NCBI GenBank assembly: GCA_016703325.1
Contig: JADJCH010000048.1
Span: forward strand, 1 to 21,581
From: Burkholderiales bacterium
GTDB taxonomy: Bacteria > Pseudomonadota > Gammaproteobacteria > Burkholderiales > Burkholderiaceae_C
DNA length: 21,581 nucleotides
Reading direction: 5' to 3'
In this document: positions 9,160 to 16,119 of the stretch, piece after piece
How positions within the stretch are numbered: the first letter of the stretch is position 1
How the letters are laid out: the number at the start of each line of letters is the position of its first letter
Translations under genes and position numbers: made by a program
The notes under the pieces: generated by a model
Seen by the model: the letters and a program-made list of their open reading frames with translations, nothing else
Told to the model about the DNA's origin: nothing
Databases searched by the model: none

Positions 9160-10678
9160 CGGGGCTCTCCGGTGGGTTGTGGGGGTGCTTGGCTTGCTGG
9201 TCGGGATGACGGTCATAGGAGCGCAGCTCGTGGGTGCGCACCGGTGCGTCGCGCCTGGCCACGTGCTCGGGCAGCACCAGCGCCACCGGCGGGGGCTCGC
9301 CGCTGGCCGCGCGCTGGCGCTCGAGCGCCAGGCGCACGGCGTTGGGGTGGGGCACGCCGCGCGCGAGCGCCTCGGTGATGGCCGCCTGCAGTGCGCCAGC
9401 TCCCCAGCGATCGAGCAGACGCATCAACGACACGGTGATCGAGCCCAGGTTCTCGCCGCGTGCGCCGGCGTGCTGCAGCAGCTGCGAACTGGCCGGGGCG
9501 GCCTGCGCCAGACGGTCGCAGGCGCGGTGGGCCCTTGCGGCGCGCTTGGCATCGACCAGATGCTGCACATGGGCCTGCATCTCGATCTGCGCATGGCTGT
9601 CCCAGCAGCGCCGGTGGCGCGCCAGTTCGGTGGCGCCGTCGAGCACACGCACCCACTGCTCATCGGCCCAGACCGTCAGCGTGCGCCGCACATGGGTGTG
9701 CGGCACCGAGTAGTCGTTGGTGTCAAAGCGCAGGTAGGGTGTCTTGCCCACCTTCACGGCCACGCGCTCGCCGAGCTCGAAGACCCCCTCGGGCAACGCC
9801 ATCAAGCTGCGGGCCTCGGCCTCGAAGGCCTGGCGCACGCTCAAGGCGCTGTCCTCGGGCCAGCGCCGATCGGCGCCCAGGCCCAGGCACCACAGCCGGG
9901 CCTGCGCGTTCAGGTCAGCCAAGTCGGTGAACGTTCGCCCTGCGAAGAAGCTGTCGCGGATGTAGCGGATCGAGCGCTCGACCCGGCCCTTCTCATTGCC
10001 CCGCGCCACGGCCACCGGGCGCGGCTCGAAGCGGTAGTGTGCGGCCAGGGCCAGCAGCTCGGGGTTGAAGCGGATCGCGTCGCCCACCCGTTCGAGCACG
10101 GCGCTCTTGAGGTTGTCGTACAGGGCCACCCGGGGGCAGCCGCCGAAGGCGATGAAGGCCTCGACATGGCCGCGCAGGAAGCTGTCGATGCGCGCGTCCA
10201 GGAAGAAACGCAGGAAGATCATGCGCGAGTGGCTGAGCACCATGACGAAGGCCATCAGGGGGCGCCGGGCACGGCCGATCTGCAGATGGCCGAAGTGCGC
10301 CCAATCCACCTGCGCCTGCTCGCCCGGCAGCGTGCGCAGGCGCAGGTAGGCCTGGGCTGATGGCCTCGGGCGCAGCTCGGCGATGAGGTGGCGAAAGTGC
10401 GAGTCGCAGCCCACGTAGCCGCGTTCGCAGACCATGGCGTACAGCCGTGCGGCGGTGAGTCTGGGGAACTTGGCCAGCGTCGCGAGGATGAAGGGCCGGT
10501 ACGCGTCGATGCGGCTGGGCCGCAAGGGTGAGGGCGCAACGGCCTGGCCGTCGTGGGCCAGCACCCGGCGCACGGTGTCGCGGTGCACATGCAGTTGCCG
10601 GGCGATGGTGCCAACCCGCCACTTCTGCGCATCATGCAGGCGCAGGATCTGCGCGACCAGGTCAGGGGCTATGGTCAT
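9152..10678 (-). CDS. istA: IS21-family transposase IstA
   Basis: A 508-residue transposase from ATG at 10678. The N-terminal helix-turn-helix (VGTIARQLHVHRDTVRRVL) is at about 22-40, followed by a DDE integrase-type catalytic core: Asp125 in QVDWAHFG, Asp188 in ALYDNLKSAV and Glu234 in EKGRVERSIRY. A C-terminal beta-rich region (VPHTHVRRTLTVWADEQWVRV) follows, as is usual in IstA. The stop overlaps the start of istB. The ATG overlaps the end of the upstream zinc-binding ORF by 17 bases, so all IS genes are probably read from one transcript. A longer start at 10711 exists but lies inside that upstream ORF. The gene looks intact. Confidence 0.93.
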   Translation of the reverse strand: MTIAPDLVAQILRLHDAQKWRVGTIARQLHVHRDTVRRVLAHDGQAVAPSPLRPSRIDAYRPFILATLAKFPRLTAARLYAMVCERGYVGCDSHFRHLIAELRPRPSAQAYLRLRTLPGEQAQVDWAHFGHLQIGRARRPLMAFVMVLSHSRMIFLRFFLDARIDSFLRGHVEAFIAFGGCPRVALYDNLKSAVLERVGDAIRFNPELLALAAHYRFEPRPVAVARGNEKGRVERSIRYIRDSFFAGRTFTDLADLNAQARLWCLGLGADRRWPEDSALSVRQAFEAEARSLMALPEGVFELGERVAVKVGKTPYLRFDTNDYSVPHTHVRRTLTVWADEQWVRVLDGATELARHRRCWDSHAQIEMQAHVQHLVDAKRAARAHRACDRLAQAAPASSQLLQHAGARGENLGSITVSLMRLLDRWGAGALQAAITEALARGVPHPNAVRLALERQRAASGEPPPVALVLPEHVARRDAPVRTHELRSYDRHPDQQAKHPHNPPESPDA

Positions 10679-11171
10679 GGCGCCACCCTGGGCGCATCGG
10701 GCGCAGGCCATGGCGCAGGAAGCCCTGGCGCACCAAGCCGGGCTGCGGCCTTGTACAGCGCCGGCACAACCAGGCAGTGGCCGCAGCGGTGGTGAGGGTG
10801 GGCGCCGGGTCCGCCGGCTCGGGCGCCGAGGTGCTGGGAGTTGTCCATACCGCCAGTGGAGCGGCTGACACCCCGCTCGGGCAACCCTGGTGCGTCACGT
10901 TGTGCTGCTCGCCACCATCGCCATCGCCTGCGCCATTGCAGCCTTCACCGCGCGCACGGCGGCGTTGGCGCCAGCGCCGCGACCGCGCGGCGTGGGCCAG
11001 ACGGCCTCGCCAGGAGGTTTGGTATCGGCGTGCACTCTCGCGGCGAGCCGCCTTGCGCGACAGGCCACTGCACTGCCGGCCGCAGTAGCGGTTGCCACGG
11101 TCGCAGTGGCTGCACAGCACGACCTGAACGCGGCAACGCGCGCACAGAAACAAGCGCCCCGGAACATCCAT
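10662..11171 (-). CDS. Cysteine-rich zinc-binding passenger protein of the IS21 element
   Basis: A 169-residue protein from the ATG at 11171, with GAGGTGGGC just upstream as a possible ribosome-binding site. The N-terminal part has CxxC-type pairs (LCARC, VLCSHC) and then YCGRQC, so it probably binds one or two zinc ions. An Arg-rich basic stretch (ARRYQTSWRGRLAHAARSRR and further) follows, and then NVTHQGCPSG. Cys-rich small proteins with this CARC...CSHCDRG...C arrangement and a VTHQG motif accompany some transposases in Proteobacteria; that is recalled and unsearched. It overlaps the istA start by 17 bases. The last 60 residues are low in recognisable structure. A role in DNA binding at the IS end or in host interaction is possible but unproven. 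An upstream in-frame ATG lies at 11231. Confidence 0.6.
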   Translation of the reverse strand: MDVPGRLFLCARCRVQVVLCSHCDRGNRYCGRQCSGLSRKAARRESARRYQTSWRGRLAHAARSRRWRQRRRARGEGCNGAGDGDGGEQHNVTHQGCPSGVSAAPLAVWTTPSTSAPEPADPAPTLTTAAATAWLCRRCTRPQPGLVRQGFLRHGLRPMRPGWRHDHSP

Positions 11172-11447
11172 GCCCACCTCGGTCGGCCACCGAAGCTGCA
11201 GTGCTGGACGGACGCGTCCCAGAGGTGCCACACTGGCGCGGCACCACCTTCATCGGCACGGTGTAGGGCGCGGTACGGCAGTCAAGCATCCCGGCAAGAG
11301 AGGCCGTTGCCGCGCCCACCTTCTTCGGCATGGGCGCTGTTGTATCCCCAGCGCCGCCACGGCGGTCAACCGGCATGGCGCCGACCTCACCTCCTCAGCC
11401 CAGCCTGCATCGCCCGCGTGTGCATCGCGCCCACGCCATCGGCCCCG
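11172..11447. other. Non-coding IS21 leader region
   Basis: Between the zinc-binding ORF and the palindrome no ORF on either strand has a convincing protein-like composition. The open frames here are GC-rich shadows. A promoter for the minus-strand IS genes should lie in this stretch or in the adjoining end, but I see no clear -35/-10 pair. Confidence 0.4.
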
Positions 11448-11481
11448 CCAGCCCGGCCGCCCTGCAGGGCGGCCGGGCTGG
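11448..11481. repeat. Perfect 34-bp palindrome near the IS21 end
   Basis: CCAGCCCGGCCGCCCTG is followed at once by its exact reverse complement, giving 17-bp arms and no spacer. It lies about 90 bp inside the IS end, upstream of the IS genes. It could form a very stable hairpin that blocks transcription entering from the methylase side, or could bind a dimeric protein. There is no T-run on either side, so it is not a textbook intrinsic terminator. Confidence 0.6.
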
Positions 11482-11527
11482 CTCAACCCCCTCCCACTCA
11501 ACGCCGCATCAGCTCAGGATCAAATCC

Positions 11528-11570
11528 GCCACCTCACCAGCGAATAGAGGCGGTTCCTGACCAGCGGTCA
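11528..11570 (-). repeat. IS21 terminal repeat region (istA side)
   Basis: Read inward the end is TGACCGCTGGTCAGG, then AACCGCC, TCTATTCGC and TGGTGAGGTGGCG. It matches the other IS end with a few gaps and substitutions. It is followed directly by the CAGTTGG duplication. Confidence 0.7.
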
Positions 11571-11577
11571 CAGTTGG
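11571..11577. repeat. Target-site duplication, right copy
   Basis: CAGTTGG is identical to 7970-7976. It is in frame with the downstream methylase reading (QLANLFAPATVDAC). Confidence 0.9.
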
Positions 11578-13139
11578 CCAACCTGTTCGCGCCAGCCACG
11601 GTGGACGCCTGCTACCAGCACGACGGCAGCGGCGCAGTGGGCGGCTACAAGAACGACGCGGGGCAGTGGAACACGGCCGGCCACGCACAGCGCATCGTTC
11701 GCGTTGACGAGGTCGCGCTGGCCGTTTTCGCCCAGCTCTACGATGAGCCTGGCACACCGGTCAGGTGCGCCCGCTTGCCTGCTCTCCACGCACAGACGTT
11801 GAGCAGCGTGCTGGGGAAACTCGCTGCGTATCCCCATCGAATTTCAGCTATTCCAGACCTCTGCGTTGTAAACGAGATGTGGAACGAAACGCGGCAGCAA
11901 CGAGACGGCACCATCTCTCGAAGACTGACGTCCGACGCTGGATTCGCTGCAGCCCCTCAGGACTGGGTTCTGTCAGGTCCCCACTTCTTTTTGGCGTGTC
12001 CGTTCAACAAAACTCCACGCGTAGCCTGCACCGCCAACGGGCACTACGACAGCATTGACCTTGACGCCTTGCCGGACGAGTACTTGCCAAGAAGCAACTA
12101 CAAGCCAATGCCCAATCGGGATGAGTACCTGCGACGTACGCCAAAGGTCGAGTGGCTGGAGGCGGGGGAAAGCGCGGGAAGACCGGTAACCGACTACTAC
12201 AGATACGTTCATCGCCGACGCATAGGCGCCTCATCGGAACGCACGTTGAGTTGCACAATTGTTCCGCCGGGAACCGCCCACGTTCACACCGTTCTGTCGC
12301 TCGCGTTCAAGAGTCCCGAAGCATTGATTGAGGTTACAGGCCTGAATTCATCGGTGCCTGCCGACTTCTTCATTAAGACTACGGGTTTGGCTGACCTCTA
12401 TGACTCCACGCTCGGTAGGTTGCCAAACATTAGTTCACCGGCGCTATCGGGTCGAACAATCGCCCTCAACTGCCTCACCACCCACTACGCCCCGTTGTGG
12501 GAACAAGTCTACGACCTCGAATTCGCCGAGCAGCAGTGGAGCCAGCCCGCCAACCCGCGGCTGCCGCAGGACTTCTGGAGCAACCTTACCGGCACCTGGA
12601 CCCGCCATTGCGCGCTGCGCAGCGACTACGCCCGCCGCATGGCGCTGGTGGAAATCGACGTGCTGGTGGCCCAGGCCCTGGGCCTGACGCTGGACGAACT
12701 GCTGCTCGTCTACCGCGTGCAGTTCCCGGTGATGCAAGGCTACGAGCGCGACACCTGGTACGACATCAACGGCCGCATCGTCTTCACCAACAGCAAGGGC
12801 CTGGTCGGCGTCGGCCTGCCCCGCAAGGGCGCCGCCAAGACCCCGAAGACCCGCATCCAGACGCCCGACGGCAAGACCCGCGAAGGCAATTTCGGCTGGG
12901 AAGACCTGTGGGCCTACCCCGACAAGAACGCCACCACGGCTGAGCGTGACCCTGCGGGCGGCAGCCCCAAGGTGCCCGACGGCACCGTCATCACCCAGTG
13001 GGTGACCGACGACACATTGCCCGGCGGCCCCCGCACCGTGGAGCGGAGGTACGTCGCACCGTTTGCAAGGGCGAACCGGGAGGAGGACTACCGGATTGCG
13101 TGGGCGTTCTTCGAGACCAAATCTGAACGGTCTGGCTGA
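11571..13139 (+). pseudogene. Adenine DNA methyltransferase, C-terminal part (continues 4358-7976)
   Basis: An open frame of about 520 residues continues the methylase after the IS21 insertion and stops at TGA 13137-13139. It has no start codon or ribosome-binding site of its own. Joined to the upstream part it gives a protein of about 1726 residues. The early part (LANLFAPATVDACYQHDGSG) and the last 200 residues (about 12540 onward, including LTLDELLLVYRVQFPVMQGYERDTWYDINGRIVF) have the high GC of the neighbours. The middle, roughly 11770-12490, is clearly lower in GC and is where the target-recognition domain would lie. This region would choose the DNA sequence to be methylated. It is followed 37 bases later by the DUF262 gene. 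Confidence 0.85.
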
Positions 13140-13176
13140 GCGCGCCAGACTGATTGGCTGACAACAGGGAGAGAAC

Positions 13177-14943
13177 ATGAGCACCAAGACCATCGAGAAT
13201 TTCTTCACCGGCAAGACGCTGGTGATTCCCAGCTATCAACGCGACTACGCATGGCGCGAGCGCAACGTGGACGACCTGTTCGCCGACATCGAGGAGGCGC
13301 TGGAAGCTGGCGGCGGACACTATCTGGGCACATTCATCCTCTCGCAGACGGACCGTTCTGCGCCCGTTCACGTCGTCGACGGCCAACAGCGCCTGACCAC
13401 GCTGACGATGCTGCTGGATGCGCTCATCGCGGTGGTGCAAGACCCAGACATCCAGCAGCACTACCGCAATGTCTTCATCCGGCACCCAGTGTCTGGCTTC
13501 AAGTTCCGGGTGCTGGGCGAAAACGAGGTGTTCTTTCGACAACTGCTGGATGGACAAGCCGGCCAAGCGCATTCGGATGGTCAGGAGCGGTTGCAGGCGG
13601 CACACCGATGGATACGCCAGCGCGTACATGCGCTGGCGCAGTCGGGCGGACAGGAAGCCATCACCCGCTGGCTGCAGTGCATCAGCCAGATGGAAGTCCT
13701 GGAGTTCATCGAGCCCAACGAAGGCAAGGCCATCCGGATGTTCCAGTCGGTCAACGACCGGGGTGTGCCCTTGGCACGCATGGACATCGTCAAGAGCCTG
13801 CTCGTCTACTACTCCAATCGCTACCTGGATGCCCAGCTCGACGAGCACATCGCGCAGCAGTTCGGACGTGCTTTTCGCAGCTTCAGTCGCATCAAGCGGC
13901 TGGGCGGAGAACTGGGCTACAAGATTCGCCAGATAGACCGCGATGCCTTCCGCGAGGACGATGTCCTGCGCTACCACTATCTCGCGTTTGACGCCTCAGG
14001 GCTGGGAGTACCCAGCGGCGGGGACTATTCAGCCACGTCCGACACGGTGCTGGAAACCTTCCTGAAGCCGGCCTTGACGACGCTGCGCGCCGACAAGGCA
14101 CGCCTCGAAGCCTTCATCCGCGCCTATACCGACGACCTGACCGATTTCTTCGGGGCTCTGGAGCAGTTGGTCGAGCAGAGCCGGCAGGACGTCAACGCCT
14201 ACCTCCTTTGGGTTGTGCAAGACCTGTCGGCCACGCTTTACCCGCTCATCATTCGACTGCATCTGAAGGGGTGGACGGGTTTGGCGAGTGAACGCGATGC
14301 GCGCTCACTGGTGGAGCTGCTGGCTCTGGTCGACCTGCGGGTGTTCAAGTTGCGAGGCACCAACCCTCAGGCAGACATCTTCCGCATCACCCGGGAACTG
14401 GGCAGCAGCACCGTCGAGTCGGTTGCACGCGACCTGCTTGCCTTCTGTGAACGCTTCATGCCGGACCAGCTGATGCGGTCTCGCCTGGTCGACGAGGACA
14501 TGTACCGCAATCCTGCCGTGCAAAGGCTCTTGCTGCAGATTGAGCAAGACGACAGGGCCGCCGTTGGCGAAGGGCCGCTGGACCTGGCTGCCCTGGTTGC
14601 GCTTGTCAGCGACGGCCTGACGGTCGAGCATGTGTTGCCCCAGGACCCGGACAACAGCTTCAGCGTCGTCGGCTACGGCTTCCCGGATGCCACCGACTAC
14701 GACCTGTTGAAGCATCGCTTGGGAAATCTGCTGTTGCTCGAGGGACGCATCAACAGCGCCTGCAACAACCGGACGGTCGAAGCCAAAGTCACGGAGCCCA
14801 ACTTGTATCGCGGCTCCATGCTCTGTTCCGTGCGAGGCGTGGCGGCGAAGTGCGCGAACCCCAACACTCGGTTCGACCGGAGCATGCTGGTCGAACGGTC
14901 TACGGACATCGCTGCGGTGGTTGCCGGCAGGTGGCCCGTCTAA
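13177..14943 (+). CDS. DUF262/DUF1524 protein (GmrSD/SspE-like restriction enzyme)
   Basis: A 588-residue protein from the ATG at 13177, with an AGGGAGAG ribosome-binding site just upstream. The N-terminal DUF262 domain shows IPSYQRDYAW at 17-26 and the nucleotide-handling motif VVDGQQRLTTL at 66-76. The C-terminal part shows VEHVLPQ with His485 and HRLGNLLLLEGRIN with Asn517, which fits the HNH-like DUF1524 nuclease. In GmrSD, BrxU and SspE these two domains form modification-dependent (type IV-like) restriction enzymes that hydrolyse NTP and cut DNA carrying modified bases or backbones. Here it could cut phage DNA with modified bases, or be restrained by methylation from the neighbouring methylase; both are inferences. 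The gene is intact and lies 37 bases after the methylase stop. Confidence 0.85.
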   Translation: MSTKTIENFFTGKTLVIPSYQRDYAWRERNVDDLFADIEEALEAGGGHYLGTFILSQTDRSAPVHVVDGQQRLTTLTMLLDALIAVVQDPDIQQHYRNVFIRHPVSGFKFRVLGENEVFFRQLLDGQAGQAHSDGQERLQAAHRWIRQRVHALAQSGGQEAITRWLQCISQMEVLEFIEPNEGKAIRMFQSVNDRGVPLARMDIVKSLLVYYSNRYLDAQLDEHIAQQFGRAFRSFSRIKRLGGELGYKIRQIDRDAFREDDVLRYHYLAFDASGLGVPSGGDYSATSDTVLETFLKPALTTLRADKARLEAFIRAYTDDLTDFFGALEQLVEQSRQDVNAYLLWVVQDLSATLYPLIIRLHLKGWTGLASERDARSLVELLALVDLRVFKLRGTNPQADIFRITRELGSSTVESVARDLLAFCERFMPDQLMRSRLVDEDMYRNPAVQRLLLQIEQDDRAAVGEGPLDLAALVALVSDGLTVEHVLPQDPDNSFSVVGYGFPDATDYDLLKHRLGNLLLLEGRINSACNNRTVEAKVTEPNLYRGSMLCSVRGVAAKCANPNTRFDRSMLVERSTDIAAVVAGRWPV

Positions 14944-14970
14944 ACCTGAAGGCCCGACTCCGAAGTTGAA

Positions 14971-14999
14971 TTGACAGGCTCACTTCATGAGCCATCTGT
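14971..14999 (+). promoter_or_regulatory. Possible promoter with overlapping operator-like inverted repeat
   Basis: A perfect -35 hexamer TTGACA (14971-14976) is followed directly by an inverted repeat, GGCTCA-CTTCA-TGAGCC (14977-14993). The -10 region near 14994-15000 (ATCTGTT) is weak. The repeat would sit in the spacer and could be a repressor site, or a small hairpin ending the DUF262 transcript. It lies in the only gap longer than 100 bases between the intact + strand genes. Confidence 0.4.
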
Positions 15000-15067
15000 T
15001 CGAGAGAATCCTCATGGCCTCTCGTAGATTGCCCCTGTGACTGGGGACCTGCAGGAAGTAAAAGACG

Positions 15068-16072
15068 ATGCGTCAGACGACCGTTTCTAAGCGTGAACTG
15101 AAGAACGTCGGTCCCGCCATTTGGCGGGCTGTCGATGTGATGGAGCAGGAGTTCGGCGCGCAGCTGACCCATGACTCCGGCCACGACGGCGAAAACGGCG
15201 AGGAGGCCACCACGTGGATATTCACCTTCCCGCGTCATGCTGACGCGCAGGTGGCTGTCGCCATGAACGTCAGGAAGCTGAGCATGCTCATGCGTGGAAA
15301 AACCTTGGACGGTCGTCCGTTTGACGAGGTGGCTTCTGGCGTGGCGAAGTTTGAGAAGCGCTATACCAATCCCGACAAGGGCGTGGCGAGCAGCGTGCTG
15401 GGCGCGCGCGCGCCTTACTTGAACCCGTCGGCGGTCAATCCGCTGTGGCGTGTCGTTCCAGCCACCGGCGAGATTTCGGACTTGCTTCGCCTCTACCTGA
15501 ACGCGGCCCCTGCCACGACCTCGGTGAAGGCGCTCGCCGACGATGCCGTGGAGCCAACCGCTGCGCCCGCCACGACAGGGCTGCCGGTACAGAACCCGAA
15601 GGGCCCAGCCGGCGGCAAATCGGCCTCGGTCGACGCCGAGACATTCGAGGCTCTGCTGGAGCGACGTTCGGAGGTAGGTCAGGCTGGCGAAATGCTCGCG
15701 GTGCAGGACGAACTCAGCCGTTTGGCTGGGCTCGGCTGCACGGAGCCGCATCGCTGGGTGGAGCGTGTGGCACTGGTCGACGTTGGCAGGGGCTACGACA
15801 TCGCCTCGACCTGGCGTGGACATGAGCGGTTCATCGAGGTCAAGAGCACCACCTCTGCAAGCGGCGGAATGTTCATCACCAGCAATGAGCGGCGCGTCTT
15901 GACCGAGCTTGGCGAGCGGGCTTGGCTGTATCGCGTCGTTCTCAAGGCCGATGGCGTGGGGGAGGTCACCATCCGGCTGCAAGACCCCATGCGTGCGCTG
16001 CCGCCAGAGGCGTTTGAGCCGGTGGTCTTCCAGGTGGGGGCAGGAGCGCTGACACGGGCCGCCGGGACGTAG
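15068..16072 (+). CDS. DUF3883 domain protein with PD-(D/E)XK nuclease-like fold
   Basis: A 334-residue protein from the ATG at 15068, with AGGAAG about nine bases upstream. Residues 1-140 form an N-terminal region I do not recognise (WTWIFTFPRH-like beta strand with a predicted alpha/beta pattern). Residues about 150-190 are an Ala/Pro/Gly-rich linker. Residues 200-305 match DUF3883: VGQAGEMLAVQDEL, then GYDI with Asp244, IEVKST with Glu257 and Lys259, and FITSNERRVL. The Asp...Glu-x-Lys arrangement is that of the PD-(D/E)XK nuclease fold, so cleavage of DNA is likely, though DUF3883 is often only annotated as a restriction-associated domain. DUF3883 is common in defence islands, often fused or next to helicases. 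It is first after the possible promoter and 47 bases before the KAP gene. Confidence 0.8.
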   Translation: MRQTTVSKRELKNVGPAIWRAVDVMEQEFGAQLTHDSGHDGENGEEATTWIFTFPRHADAQVAVAMNVRKLSMLMRGKTLDGRPFDEVASGVAKFEKRYTNPDKGVASSVLGARAPYLNPSAVNPLWRVVPATGEISDLLRLYLNAAPATTSVKALADDAVEPTAAPATTGLPVQNPKGPAGGKSASVDAETFEALLERRSEVGQAGEMLAVQDELSRLAGLGCTEPHRWVERVALVDVGRGYDIASTWRGHERFIEVKSTTSASGGMFITSNERRVLTELGERAWLYRVVLKADGVGEVTIRLQDPMRALPPEAFEPVVFQVGAGALTRAAGT

Positions 16073-16119
16073 AGGGCAGCGAGGCGCTACGACAAGAAGA
16101 CAAGAGACAGGGGGAAGAA

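Larger units (their letters stand above)
7977..11570 (-). mobile_element. IS21-family insertion sequence (about 3.6 kb) inserted in the methylase gene
   Basis: The element is bounded by 7-bp direct repeats and begins with TGTTGCCGCTG; the right end, read inward, begins TGACCGCTGG. Both ends share the subterminal motif TCTATTCG followed by a GTG/GCG-AGG-rich stretch. It carries istA and istB on the minus strand, plus a zinc-binding ORF upstream of istA and a small ORF after istB, all overlapping by a few bases. Typical IS21 elements are 2.0-2.6 kb; the extra length is mostly the zinc-binding ORF and about 400 bp of non-coding end. All four ORFs are open, so it may still be active. The boundaries are supported by exact restoration of the methylase reading frame. 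Confidence 0.9.

Noticed and set aside
9143..10360. Plus-strand open frame of 405 codons opposite istA
   Set aside because: It lies inside the IS21 transposase gene and has no protein-like motifs.
10890..11570. Apparent upstream extension of the methylase C-terminal ORF into the IS21
   Set aside because: The frame is open only by chance through the IS end; homologous methylase sequence begins at the target duplication at 11571.
14987..15040. 17-codon ORF upstream of the DUF3883 gene (possible leader peptide)
   Set aside because: Too short, no ribosome-binding site, and it overlaps the inverted repeat; nothing suggests attenuation.
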